DNA from: Chitinophaga niabensis
GTDB taxonomy: Bacteria; Bacteroidota; Bacteroidia; Chitinophagales; Chitinophagaceae
Assembly (NCBI RefSeq): GCF_039545795.1
Contig: NZ_CP154260.1
Coordinates: 6,205,001 to 6,269,000 of the forward strand
Reading direction: 5' to 3'
Length of the DNA stretch: 64,000 nucleotides
Part shown: positions 54,265 to 62,765 of the stretch, in pieces
How positions within the stretch are numbered: the first letter of the stretch is position 1
Layout: every line of letters begins with the position of its first letter
The notes under the pieces: generated by a model
What the model saw: only the letters and a program-made list of their open reading frames with translations
What the model was told of the DNA's origin: nothing
The model's database searches: none
Program-made: the position numbers and the translations under genes

Positions 54265-55275
54265 ATGAAAAAGCGGGTATTCCTCTTCCTCTCCATCCTT
54301 ATTCCCTTTGCTGCGCAGGCACAATCTTCCGTAAAAGCTGCCAAAGAATTCATCGCATTGCTGGATGCGCCGCTTCGTGAACAAGCCTGCATGAGCTGGG
54401 AAGATGCAGAACGCTTCAACTGGCATTTTGTTCCGCGTGAAAGGAAGGGGCTTCCTTTACGGGCCATGAGCAAGGAGCAACGCGCAAAGGCATATGAACT
54501 GCTGAAAACATGCATGAGTGCAGAGGGATATAAAAAAGCATCCGCGATCGTGGAGCTGGAACTGGTGCTCCGTGTACTGGAAGGGCGCGGCGATAGTGAT
54601 GAATACCGTAATCCCGGGAAATATTACTTTACCATTTTTGGTGAGCCGGGGACAAAAAATCCCTGGGGCTGGCGGATGGAAGGGCATCATCTTTCCCTGA
54701 ACTTCTCCGCTTTGGATGGAACGTTGCTTTCAGGAACACCCGCATTCATGGGTTCCAATCCTGCTATTGTTCCGGATGGGCCTAAAAAAGGAACACAGAT
54801 CCTGAAAGAAGAGACGGAACTGGGCTTTCAGCTGCTGAACACATTGGAGCCGGAACAGTTGAAAGTAGCGCTGGTGGCAGAAAAAGCACCGGCGGATATT
54901 ATCACCGGCAACAAAAGAACGGCCTGGTTGCAAGACCCACCCGGTTTAGCTTTTACCAAACTGAAACCCGCGCAACAGCAATTACTCAAAAAATTGCTGG
55001 CCGTGTATATAGACCGCTATACCAAGCTGATGGCGGATATCCTGTTAAAAGAGATAGGGCAGGCGGGTTGGGACAAGCTGCATTTTGCCTGGGCAGGCAG
55101 CCGGGCCATGGGAATGGGTCATTACTACAGGATCCAGGGGCCCACCTTTATTGTAGAATATGATAACACCCAGAACGGGGCGAACCATGTTCATACTACT
55201 TTCCGGGACCTGAAGAATGATTTTGGGGAAGATGTGCTGAAACAGCATTATGATAAAGCACATGTAGGGAAATAA
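54265..55275 (+). CDS. Exported DUF3500 protein
   Basis: 336 residues from the ATG at 54265 (signal KKRVFLFLSILIPFAAQAQ). DUF3500 hallmarks: WEDAERFNWHFVPRERKGLPL, NPWGWRMEGHHLSLNF, FMGSNPA, HFAWAGSRAMGMGHYYRIQGP, FIVEYDNTQNGANHVHT. Conserved His/Glu residues suggest a metal-dependent enzyme, but none is established. Divergent from the GH10-like gene with 163 bases between. Confidence 0.92.
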   Translation: MKKRVFLFLSILIPFAAQAQSSVKAAKEFIALLDAPLREQACMSWEDAERFNWHFVPRERKGLPLRAMSKEQRAKAYELLKTCMSAEGYKKASAIVELELVLRVLEGRGDSDEYRNPGKYYFTIFGEPGTKNPWGWRMEGHHLSLNFSALDGTLLSGTPAFMGSNPAIVPDGPKKGTQILKEETELGFQLLNTLEPEQLKVALVAEKAPADIITGNKRTAWLQDPPGLAFTKLKPAQQQLLKKLLAVYIDRYTKLMADILLKEIGQAGWDKLHFAWAGSRAMGMGHYYRIQGPTFIVEYDNTQNGANHVHTTFRDLKNDFGEDVLKQHYDKAHVGK

Positions 55276-55336
55276 GAAGCCCGTGTTCCGAAAAGACAAG
55301 AACGTTTCCCGTGGAACCAAGCTGAAAAGGGCGCCC

Positions 55337-55792
55337 TTACACTTTGCGGCCCAGGTATAAACTGTAGTCCGGCAGACTAACCGTATATTCCTGGTGCATC
55401 AGGGGAGAGGTCATCAGGAAGTCCGCAGAGGCCCTGTTACTGGCCATCGGGATATTCCAAACCACACCCAAACGCAGCAGAGCCTTGATATCCGGGTCAT
55501 GCGGCAAAGCCTCCATCGGGTCCCAGAAGAAAATGATCACGTCAATCCTTCCTTCCGCAACAGCAGCGCCAATTTGCTGATCCCCACCCAGGGGGCCGCT
55601 CAGCAGTTTACGAACAGATACGTCCAGCGCCTCTTCCAGTAATTTGCCGGTTGTGCCGGTGGCATAGAGTTCGTGACGAGCCAATACTGTTTTGTTGTAA
55701 ACCGCCCAATCCAATAATTCTGCCTTTTTGTGGTCATGCGCAATCAGTGCTATCCTTTTGCGGGCATGAAGCGTTTTGCTGTTTGACATCAT
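55337..55792 (-). CDS. mgsA: Methylglyoxal synthase
   Basis: About 151 residues from the ATG at 55792 (another at 55789). It converts dihydroxyacetone phosphate to methylglyoxal, a bypass of glycolysis under phosphate limitation. Motifs: KRIALIAHDHKKAELLDW, TGTTGKL, LLSGPLGGDQQIGA, FFWDPMEALPHDPDIKALLR (catalytic Asp) and NIPMASNRASADFL. Single gene, cytoplasmic. Confidence 0.95.
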   Translation of the reverse strand: MMSNSKTLHARKRIALIAHDHKKAELLDWAVYNKTVLARHELYATGTTGKLLEEALDVSVRKLLSGPLGGDQQIGAAVAEGRIDVIIFFWDPMEALPHDPDIKALLRLGVVWNIPMASNRASADFLMTSPLMHQEYTVSLPDYSLYLGRKV

Positions 55793-55913
55793 ATATGCAA
55801 AAGTAATCAAATAGATTACAGTTGCTATAACAAGCTTTAGTGAAGAAGACCGTATTTCGTAAATGAACTCTCGCTAAATTTCGTTAATTTTGCAGGAGAA
55901 AATAGTTAAAGTA

Positions 55914-56495
55914 ATGATCAAAACAGGAAATCCAATCATCAGTATCTATACGGAAATGACGCCGAACCCGGAAACGATGAAGTTTGTGGTAAACAAACTC
56001 CTGTATCCGAATAAATCGATCGATTTCCCTGATGCAGCCAGTACAACACCTTCACCACTGGCAGCTGAGCTGTTCACTTTCCCCTTTATCCGGGGCGTGT
56101 TCATCTGCAGCAACTTTGTAACGCTTACAAAAACCAATGATACAGACTGGACGGATGTAATTCCAACCATCAAACAATTCCTGAAAGAATACCTGGAAGA
56201 CAACCGTGCTGTTATCAATGAGGACGATATCGTAGCGGCTCCCGTTTTCAGCGGAGACGAAAGCGATGTTGTTCAACGTATTAAAGAATTACTCGAGAAT
56301 TATGTGAAACCTGCAGTTGAAATGGACGGCGGTGCTATCCAGTTCAAAGATTATGATGACGGTGTTGTAACCGTTATGCTGCAAGGTTCCTGTTCAGGCT
56401 GCCCATCTTCCATGATCACGCTCAAGGCGGGTATTGAAGGAATGATGAAACGTATGATCCCTGAGGTGAAAGAAGTAGTGGCAGAAGCAGAATAA
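55914..56495 (+). CDS. NifU-like Fe-S cluster carrier (Nfu type)
   Basis: 193 residues from the ATG at 55914. An N-terminal Nfu_N domain (EMTPNPETMKFVVNKLLYP, LAAELFTFPFIRGVFICSNF) precedes the NifU C-terminal domain with the cluster motif GSCSGCPSS. Such proteins pass iron-sulfur clusters to target enzymes. A -7 element TAATTTTG lies at 55885-55892, giving a leader of about 15-20 bases. A strong terminator follows 30 bases after the stop. Confidence 0.93.
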   Translation: MIKTGNPIISIYTEMTPNPETMKFVVNKLLYPNKSIDFPDAASTTPSPLAAELFTFPFIRGVFICSNFVTLTKTNDTDWTDVIPTIKQFLKEYLEDNRAVINEDDIVAAPVFSGDESDVVQRIKELLENYVKPAVEMDGGAIQFKDYDDGVVTVMLQGSCSGCPSSMITLKAGIEGMMKRMIPEVKEVVAEAE

Positions 56496-56524
56496 GCCAT
56501 AGTTGAGTGAATGATAGTGTTATC

Positions 56525-56551
56525 AAGCGCAGCCTCAGGCTGCGCTTTTTT
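56525..56551 (+). terminator. Intrinsic terminator after the Nfu gene
   Basis: AGCGCAGCC/GGCTGCGCT 9-bp stem with a TCA loop, followed by TTTTT. Confidence 0.9.
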
Positions 56552-56576
56552 CATTTATGATCCTTAGCTTTACAAA

Positions 56577-58247
56577 ATGAGAGGGATTATAATCGGATGT
56601 GCACTGGCCATTACCTGTGCGCCCTTGTTTGCACAGACACAAACAGAGGCAGTAGTTACTTATGGGTTCCGCAACAATGGGAAGGAATCCCGCGGAGAAC
56701 AAAAGCTCTTTATTAAAGGTAACCGGGTACGCCTGGCTCCCCAGGGCAGGCAAACAGAACAACAATTCCTCCAGCTTTCAGAAAAAACGAGTTACCAGGT
56801 GCTCAATAGCAACGGCAGCTTTTACACCCTGAAGAAACCATTTTCAGAATACGTAAAAGCAGAACTGCTGCCCGGCATAGATACCATTATTGGTATCCCC
56901 TGTAAAAAAGCCAAACTCTTTATCCGCTCCAATACCATAGAAGTATGGTACACGAACGATCTGAAAATAAAAGGCACACCCAGTATTTCCATTGCACCCG
57001 GCATGGGGCTGGTGTTAAAAACTATCCGCAATGGTAATTCTGAAACAATAGCAAAGAACATTGAATACAGGACCATTACGGCAGATGAATTGGCCTGGCC
57101 ATCCAGCATGGGCACCATCGTGGATGAACCTACCTATCAACGCCAGGTGATTGAAAGCAGGTACACCACGCTTACTATTTTCGACAGGGAGCAGATCAGT
57201 TTTGGCAATCCGATCAATAACCCAGCAGGCGAGCAGTTGGATGCCGTGTATCATTTCTCCGGCGGCACCGTGATCCTCAAAAAAGTAAAACTCCCTGTGG
57301 CAAAACCAGGCCAGCGGCTGTTTGCAGAACTGGTGCAGTATTCCAATGGAGATGCGTATGACCGTACAGGTTCGGTTTTTATGATCCCTGCGAATCAGCC
57401 TTTATCTTTCCTGAACGGATTACAAAATGGCGTGCAGGCATTGCCGGTATATACAGGCAGGAACGGAAAGAAATACCAGGGCGTTGTAGCCACAGATAAT
57501 TATTTACCACCACTGGAACTCATGCGTTTTTTCACTCCATTCGGTGTAAGGCATTTTAACGCGCAGGCAAAGATCAAGGGATACGACTGGGCGGATTCAG
57601 CAGTATATAAACAGGATATTTCCGTGTTGCTGCCCAGCCTGCAGGGAGAAGTATGGATTGGTGTATTCATTGGTAATTATGATAAAGGCGGGCATAAGGC
57701 CAGTTTGCAATTCAAATATTATCCAGGGTATGATGGGGAAGGAGCTGTGGAAAATAAAACGTGGATCCTGCCAGTATTCAACAGTACCAACCTGATGGAA
57801 ATGGGCGGGCAGGAATACGGCACCATGTTCGATAAAGATTCTCTCACCGTAACAGTAGAAGTACCACAAGGTGTAAAGAACCTCAAATTACGTTACCTCA
57901 CAACAGGCCATGGTGGCTGGGGTGGAGGAGATGAATTTGTTCCCAAGCTGAATGAGATCTTTACGGATGGCAAAAGGGTGTATCACTTTATTCCCTGGAG
58001 AGAGGATTGCGCAACTTACCGTTTATTAAATCCTGCGTCCGGCAACTTTGGGAACGGGTTATCTTCATCAGACCTGAGCCGTTCCAACTGGTGCCCCGGT
58101 ACCATTACATTACCCGTGGAAATTCCCTTACCAGATCTGGCGCCGGGCAAACATACTTTCCAGGTGGCCATTCCATTAGGTAAACCGGAAGGCGGAAGTT
58201 TCAGTGCCTGGAACGTTTCCGGTGTACTGATTGGCGATAAAGAATAA
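56577..58247 (+). CDS. Exported PNGase F-like amidase with GLPGLI-like N-terminal domain
   Basis: 556 residues. Signal peptide (MRGIIIGCALAITCAPLFAQ), then about 170 residues resembling GLPGLI-family beta proteins (VVTYGFRN, LFIKGNRVRL, IDTIIGIPCKKAKL, YTNDLKI). The rest matches peptide-N-glycosidase F: RYTTLTIFDREQISFGN, HFNAQAKIKGYDWADSAVYK (catalytic Asp region), WILPVFNSTNLMEMGGQEYG, HGGWGGGDEF (catalytic Glu region), PWREDCATYRLLNP and GLSSSDLSRSNWCPGT. PNGase F removes N-glycans from Asn in glycoproteins. Secreted or periplasmic. PnuC starts 6 bases later. Confidence 0.88.
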   Translation: MRGIIIGCALAITCAPLFAQTQTEAVVTYGFRNNGKESRGEQKLFIKGNRVRLAPQGRQTEQQFLQLSEKTSYQVLNSNGSFYTLKKPFSEYVKAELLPGIDTIIGIPCKKAKLFIRSNTIEVWYTNDLKIKGTPSISIAPGMGLVLKTIRNGNSETIAKNIEYRTITADELAWPSSMGTIVDEPTYQRQVIESRYTTLTIFDREQISFGNPINNPAGEQLDAVYHFSGGTVILKKVKLPVAKPGQRLFAELVQYSNGDAYDRTGSVFMIPANQPLSFLNGLQNGVQALPVYTGRNGKKYQGVVATDNYLPPLELMRFFTPFGVRHFNAQAKIKGYDWADSAVYKQDISVLLPSLQGEVWIGVFIGNYDKGGHKASLQFKYYPGYDGEGAVENKTWILPVFNSTNLMEMGGQEYGTMFDKDSLTVTVEVPQGVKNLKLRYLTTGHGGWGGGDEFVPKLNEIFTDGKRVYHFIPWREDCATYRLLNPASGNFGNGLSSSDLSRSNWCPGTITLPVEIPLPDLAPGKHTFQVAIPLGKPEGGSFSAWNVSGVLIGDKE

Positions 58248-58253
58248 AAGAAC

Positions 58254-58880
58254 ATGCAGGAAATATCACAGGAGATCCTTACGGGCTTTCAACAAATGAC
58301 CTTACTGGAAGCCATCGCTGTTTTCTTTGGTGTACTCAGCGTATTATGTTCCCGGCAGAACAGCGTGTGGGTATATCCCACAGGGCTGATCAGTACGGGC
58401 ATTTATACTTATATGCTGGCCCAGCAACATTTTAAGCTCTATGCAGAAGCTGCATTGAATGCTTATTACTTCATCATGAGCGTATACGGTTGGTATTACT
58501 GGATGAAGAAAGATACCACGCAGCATGTAACATCCATCACCCGCGTGAATAGAAAAGAGCTGATCACCGCCATTGCCATTGCTTTATTGGGTTGGGGGAT
58601 CATCTACCTGCTGCTGCGCAACTTTTCCAATTCAGATGTGCCAGCCATAGATGCATTTGTTTCTGCAACCGCCTGCAGCGGCATGTGGTTGCTGGCCAAA
58701 CGGAAAATAGAGAACTGGATCTTTCTGAATATTTCAAACTTTGTAGCGGTGCCGCTGTTGTTCCATAAACACCTGGCGCTGACAGCCACACTCACCATCT
58801 TTTTATTCATCGTTGCGGTAACCGGGTATTTTCATTGGTTAAAGCTCTATCGCGCACAGCTAAACGAAACCCGATCTTGA
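58254..58880 (+). CDS. pnuC: Nicotinamide riboside transporter PnuC
   Basis: 208 residues with seven hydrophobic helices. Signatures: EAIAVFFGVLSVLCSRQNSVWVYPTGLIS, LYAEAALNAYYFIMSVYGWYYW. PnuC moves nicotinamide riboside by facilitated diffusion, trapped by phosphorylation inside. The downstream gene supplies exactly such a kinase; its TTG start overlaps the PnuC stop. Inner membrane. Confidence 0.95.
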   Translation: MQEISQEILTGFQQMTLLEAIAVFFGVLSVLCSRQNSVWVYPTGLISTGIYTYMLAQQHFKLYAEAALNAYYFIMSVYGWYYWMKKDTTQHVTSITRVNRKELITAIAIALLGWGIIYLLLRNFSNSDVPAIDAFVSATACSGMWLLAKRKIENWIFLNISNFVAVPLLFHKHLALTATLTIFLFIVAVTGYFHWLKLYRAQLNETRS

Positions 58881-59395
58881 AGAAAATAGTGGTCATAGGT
58901 CCGGAGTCCACCGGCAAAAGTACATTGAGCGCACAACTGGCGGCACATTACCAAACACTGTGGGTGCCTGAGTTTGCGCGGGAATACCTGACGCAGCTGA
59001 ACCGGCCTTATGAACAGGAAGATCTTTTACACATGGCAAAAGGCCAGCTAAAAACAGAAGATGCCGCTGCTGAAAAAGCGAATGAATTACTGATCTGTGA
59101 TACAGACCTGCATGTGATCAAAGTATGGAGTGAAGCGAAATATGGAGACTGTGATCCCCGCATACTGGAACTGATCGCCTCGCGGAAATATGATCTTTAC
59201 CTGCTCACGTATATTGATATTGCCTGGGAAGATGATCCTTTAAGGGAGCATCCCCAGCCGGAAGAAAGAGAATACTTCTACCAGATCTACCGGGATATTG
59301 TAATGAATTCCGGAACGCCATGGGCGGACATCCGGGGGACTTATGAGCAACGATTACAAACTGCGATCAAGGCTATTTCTTTTTTGAAAGATTAG
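58877..59395 (+). CDS. NadR-type ribosylnicotinamide kinase
   Basis: 172 residues. I choose the TTG at 58877, whose third and second bases form the PnuC stop (TTGA overlap); it gives MKKIVVIGPESTGKST with the P-loop at 8-15. A longer frame starts only from another TTG at 58835, inside pnuC. EFAREYLTQLNRPYEQEDLLHMAKGQ and LICDTDLHVIKVWSEAKYG match the kinase domain of NadR. The adenylyltransferase domain of full NadR is missing. It should phosphorylate imported nicotinamide riboside to NMN. Confidence 0.88.
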   Translation: MKKIVVIGPESTGKSTLSAQLAAHYQTLWVPEFAREYLTQLNRPYEQEDLLHMAKGQLKTEDAAAEKANELLICDTDLHVIKVWSEAKYGDCDPRILELIASRKYDLYLLTYIDIAWEDDPLREHPQPEEREYFYQIYRDIVMNSGTPWADIRGTYEQRLQTAIKAISFLKD

Positions 59396-60104
59396 CCGCC
59401 GTTACCAAAGCTGAAATATCCGGGTCCGGCCCAATGAACCGCATCTGTGTTAAGATCCTGCGCTGCCGCCAGGAAGTAATGCGTGCAGGAGGTACAACAG
59501 TATATTTAACAGGATTGGGTAAACAAGCTGCGATCATGGCAGCCTCTTCCCTGTTAAGAGATGCTGCTGCTTTATGATAATAAGCTTGCGCCGCTGCTTC
59601 AATGCCAAAGACCCCTTCACCCATTTCAGCCACATTGAGGTAAACAGCCAGGATCCTTTTTTTACCCCAGATCTTTTCTATCATAAAAGTAAAATACACT
59701 TCCAATCCTTTTCGGAACCATCCGCCACCCTGCCAGAGGAACACATTCTTTGCTACCTGCTGGCTAATGGTACTGGCACCCCGGATCTTTTTGCTTTTCT
59801 GGTTGTGCTTCATGGCCTTTTCGATGGATTTGAAATCAAAGCCATTATGATCAGGAAATAGCTGATCTTCACTGGCCAGCACAGCCAGCTTAGCATAAGG
59901 GGATATTTCATCCATACTCACATAATCCCTTTTGAATGATTTATCGGTGCCCCAGAGACTGAACCAGCTGGCAATCATAGTTGTTGTCACAGGAGGGTTC
60001 ACCCAGCGGAGCAGGATGATGTACAACAGTTGCGCGATAAAAAGAATGATGAATATTTTCTTGAGTACTCGCCAGGTTCTGGGGACTATACCTTTTAATT
60101 TCAT
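59373..60104 (-). CDS. mtgA: Monofunctional peptidoglycan glycosyltransferase MtgA
   Basis: 243 residues. One N-terminal membrane helix (about 13-30), then the GT51 domain: LAVLASEDQLFPDHNGFDF (catalytic Glu), KIRGASTISQQVAKNVFLWQ and KKRILAVYLNVAEMGEGVFG. It polymerises lipid II into glycan strands at the periplasmic face and lacks a transpeptidase domain. Its end overlaps the NR kinase gene end by 23 bases. Confidence 0.95.
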   Translation of the reverse strand: MKLKGIVPRTWRVLKKIFIILFIAQLLYIILLRWVNPPVTTTMIASWFSLWGTDKSFKRDYVSMDEISPYAKLAVLASEDQLFPDHNGFDFKSIEKAMKHNQKSKKIRGASTISQQVAKNVFLWQGGGWFRKGLEVYFTFMIEKIWGKKRILAVYLNVAEMGEGVFGIEAAAQAYYHKAAASLNREEAAMIAACLPNPVKYTVVPPARITSWRQRRILTQMRFIGPDPDISALVTAANLSKKK

Positions 60105-60174
60105 TCAATAGCTTTTCAATACCGGCCGGAAAGTTAGCAAGATTATTGTTATATATAAAGATAAAAACAGGAAC

Positions 60175-60792
60175 ATGCTTTTAGAACTGCATCCACAAAA
60201 TCCGAATCCGAGGAACCTGCATAAGGTGATAGAATGCCTGAAAGACGGAGGTGTGGTTATTTATCCAACTGATACTGTTTATGGAATGGGTTGCGATATT
60301 TCCAAAAGCGAAGCTGTGGAACGCATTTGCCGGATCAAGGGCATTGATCCTAAAAAGGCACATTTCTCATTTATCTGTTCAGACCTCAGCCACCTCACGG
60401 ATTATACCAAAAGCGTGGATACGCCGCTGTTCCGTTTACTGAAGAAAACATTACCCGGCCCATATACTTTCATTCTGCCTGCCAGCAGGCAGGTGCCAAA
60501 ACTCCTGAAAACCAAAAGAGATACCGTGGGTATCCGGGTGCCGGATAATTTAATCTGCCGGACCATTGTGAAGGAACTGGGTAATCCCATCATGAGCACT
60601 TCCCTTCCCATTGATGCATATGTGGAAGAATATACAGATCCGGAGATCATCCATGAAAAATTCGGGAAGCTGGTGGATATTGTAATTGACGGAGGGCCGG
60701 GAGGAATGATCACATCTACCGTGATAGATTGTACGGGCCCGGAAATAGAACTGATCCGGGAAGGGGCTGGTAGTTGGGAAGAATTTGCATAA
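60175..60792 (+). CDS. yciO: Sua5/YciO/YrdC family protein, YciO-like
   Basis: 205 residues. GGVVIYPTDTVYGMGCDISK (about 24-43), ERICRIKGIDPKKAHFSF, LKKTLPGPYTFIL and GNPIMSTSLP place it in the threonylcarbamoyl-AMP synthase superfamily. The RICRIKG and PGPYTFIL wording is closer to E. coli YciO than to TsaC, so true threonylcarbamoyl-adenylate synthesis for tRNA t6A is not certain. Cytoplasmic; single gene; shares a bidirectional terminator with the peptidase gene. Confidence 0.9.
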   Translation: MLLELHPQNPNPRNLHKVIECLKDGGVVIYPTDTVYGMGCDISKSEAVERICRIKGIDPKKAHFSFICSDLSHLTDYTKSVDTPLFRLLKKTLPGPYTFILPASRQVPKLLKTKRDTVGIRVPDNLICRTIVKELGNPIMSTSLPIDAYVEEYTDPEIIHEKFGKLVDIVIDGGPGGMITSTVIDCTGPEIELIREGAGSWEEFA

Positions 60793-60827
60793 AAAAAGCG
60801 GGCTATTTAAAACAGCCCGCCTTTTTT
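60791..60827. terminator. Bidirectional terminator between yciO and the C1 peptidase
   Basis: GCGGGCT/AGCCCGC (60798-60820) with a 9-base loop, flanked by AAAAAAA on the left and TTTTTT on the right, so it works on both strands. Confidence 0.85.
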
Positions 60828-60958
60828 ATATACCCATTTTCTTAGCAAGATCTGCAGGGATCGCTTTTTTATTCACCATAAAGCAGGTGCTTTTTTATAT
60901 ACCCATTTTCTTAGCAAGATCTGCAGGGATCGCTTTTTTATTCACCATAAAACAGGTG
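60821..60958. repeat. Tandem duplication of 69 bp covering the 3' end of the C1 peptidase gene
   Basis: Bases 60821-60889 and 60890-60958 are identical apart from one position (60883 G, 60952 A). The unit is 23 codons of the peptidase reading frame and includes its stop codon. The gene uses the stop in the right-hand copy; the left-hand copy lies beyond the stop, next to the terminator. The one difference would be a silent Cys codon change (TGT/TGC). Confidence 0.95.
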
Positions 60959-62040
60959 CTTTTGTAAGCGAAATAAGGCACAGAGGCGTAAAAATATCCG
61001 CCGCAGGCATTACCCGTTCCCCAGGAGTTTTTCACAATAAAGAATTTATTGCCATCCTGGTCTTTAGCGAGACCGGTAATGTGCATACCATGATCGTCCT
61101 GTGTTTCGTAATTATCGAAAGCCAGCTGACGATTTTCCTGTGTGATCACTTTTTCTTTGGCAGGCGTTGTGAAAAGGTTCAGGCGCTCCTGCTCAGAATA
61201 ATCTGCCCAGTCCTTTTCAGGAACAATGGCCAGCCCGTTATTATAAGAGAATCCTTTTTCACTTACATCAGCCGCCCATGCAAGGGTGTAGCCATTGAGC
61301 ACAGCCTGTTCCGCAATAGTGGTGAATTCATTCAAAGGCACATTATATACTTTCTCCCAATTCCAGTTGTCCGGCACTTCCAGTACAAATTGCTGGTAGA
61401 ACGGATGGTGATTGAAAGAAGAGATGATCACATAATCATCTGCATTCAGGCCCAGTTCTTTGGCAAAAGACTGTGGGGTATAAGACTTGCCGTTGTATTG
61501 GAATTTCTCAGGGGTAGCGCCAAGATAAGCATCCAGCACGCCATCCATGGCTTTTTGCCATGCAGGGTTTACCGAGTTGGCATTGCCTAAGGGTTTCAGC
61601 ATACTTTCCAGCAGGCCCACCATTTCAGCATGGTTATAGGTTTTCTGGCGGTTGCCGTCATATACATCCTGCGGAACCAGCCCGAAATTTTTGAGGCAGA
61701 GCAGATCATCAGGGAATCCGCCACCTTCGCCGAAGTTAGCTTTGCCATGCATTCTTACATAATTGGCAGCTTTCAGCGGGTACATTTTACGTACCACGAA
61801 CATTTCGCTGAGGTTCAGGTTTTTGCCTTTTCCTTTGCGTAAAAGCTCGGACTCAAAAAAGGAAAGACCAGAAAAAGACCAGCAGGTACCGGTTTGGCCC
61901 TGATTCTGTACGCCAAAGGCATCCTGACTTTTCAGTACGGTGAATTGATATTTGCTGCCCTCCTTATTGGTGAGCGGAATGTTTTGTGCAACCGCGGTCA
62001 TGCTGCATAACAGCGCTGCGCCCATGATCAGTTTCTTCAT
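60895..62040 (-). CDS. Exported papain-like (C1) cysteine peptidase, bleomycin-hydrolase type
   Basis: 381 residues with a signal peptide (MKKLIMGAALLCSMTAVAQ). Catalytic residues are visible: Gln/Cys53 in QGQTGTCWSFSG, His320 in DDHGMHITGL and Asn338 in IVKNSWG. A long helical insertion between them is typical of bleomycin hydrolase/aminopeptidase C. Those enzymes are normally cytoplasmic; here the signal peptide places it outside. The C-terminal 19 codons plus stop are repeated downstream by a 69-bp tandem duplication. Confidence 0.93.
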   Translation of the reverse strand: MKKLIMGAALLCSMTAVAQNIPLTNKEGSKYQFTVLKSQDAFGVQNQGQTGTCWSFSGLSFFESELLRKGKGKNLNLSEMFVVRKMYPLKAANYVRMHGKANFGEGGGFPDDLLCLKNFGLVPQDVYDGNRQKTYNHAEMVGLLESMLKPLGNANSVNPAWQKAMDGVLDAYLGATPEKFQYNGKSYTPQSFAKELGLNADDYVIISSFNHHPFYQQFVLEVPDNWNWEKVYNVPLNEFTTIAEQAVLNGYTLAWAADVSEKGFSYNNGLAIVPEKDWADYSEQERLNLFTTPAKEKVITQENRQLAFDNYETQDDHGMHITGLAKDQDGNKFFIVKNSWGTGNACGGYFYASVPYFAYKSTCFMVNKKAIPADLAKKMGI

Positions 62041-62102
62041 GCTCAGGTTTAGATTAAAATAAAAGAATGGAGCAAATGTAAAGGATATGGGCCTTACAGC
62101 AT

Positions 62103-62648
62103 TCAGGATGATTGATGAGCGGTATCTGCGGCTTCAAATTGTTCACGTGTTATTTCCCAGCGCCATAATTCTCCTGCATCCGTACCATTTACGGCGCCGG
62201 CGAAATGAAATCCGTTCTTCTGGAGAACGATCACTGCTGCGTTGTATTCTTCAAGCGTATGGGCGATGACCTTTGTAACATAGGAATGACTAAATGCAAA
62301 ACGGATCAGGGTAGCGGCCATTTCAGTAGCGTATCCCTGTTCCCTGTATTCTAAAGCCACTTCATAACCAATTTCTACCACCCCGTCAGGAGAAGGGCGG
62401 CCTTTAAAGCCACCGGTACCCACCAGGCGTTTGTCGGTTTTATGAATAGCTAAATAGAAAAACCACCCCAGCAGGGATGGGTCATTGCGTAATTTATCAT
62501 AAGCAACCAACACCATTTCAGGATATTCTGTCCACTGTTCTGGTACGTCTATCCCCAACGTTTGGGCTAATGCTTCATTCCCATGCAAAAGCGCTTCAAA
62601 GTGTTTCAACGTGCAGGGCAACAACTGTAACCTCAAGGTTTGGATCAT
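62103..62648 (-). CDS. GNAT N-acetyltransferase, RimJ/RimL type
   Basis: 181 residues. IQTLRLQLLPCTLKHFEALL at the start, then LVGTGGFKGRPSPDGVVEIGYEV and EYREQGYATEMAATLIRFA (acetyl-CoA loop), VIAHTLEEYNAAVIVLQKNGFHF. This pattern is that of RimJ/RimL-like acetyltransferases of protein N-termini or small molecules. Substrate unknown; a single cytoplasmic gene. Confidence 0.92.
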   Translation of the reverse strand: MIQTLRLQLLPCTLKHFEALLHGNEALAQTLGIDVPEQWTEYPEMVLVAYDKLRNDPSLLGWFFYLAIHKTDKRLVGTGGFKGRPSPDGVVEIGYEVALEYREQGYATEMAATLIRFAFSHSYVTKVIAHTLEEYNAAVIVLQKNGFHFAGAVNGTDAGELWRWEITREQFEAADTAHQSS

Positions 62649-62720
62649 AAGCGAAAACTAGTAAAGGATTTTGGGAAAAGCAAGGGGCATGCCAAGAAGA
62701 ATTGACAGATTTTAAATGAC

Positions 62721-62747
62721 AAAAAGCCGGGAGAAATTTCTCCCGGC
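62721..62747 (-). terminator. Intrinsic terminator of polA
   Basis: GCCGGGAGAAA/TTTCTCCCGGC is a perfect 22-base palindrome (62726-62747); the minus strand goes on into TTTTT. Confidence 0.85.
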
Positions 62748-62765
62748 CCTGGAAAGAAAAAGATG

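Noticed and set aside
55303-55318. A parS-like word between the DUF3500 and mgsA genes
   Set aside because: It matches the consensus at only about 12 of 16 positions and is a single site about 25 kb from the cluster.
60785-60967. A plus-strand frame with a repeated peptide, suggesting a repeat protein
   Set aside because: It is only the opposite-strand reading of the 69-bp duplication at the end of the peptidase gene.
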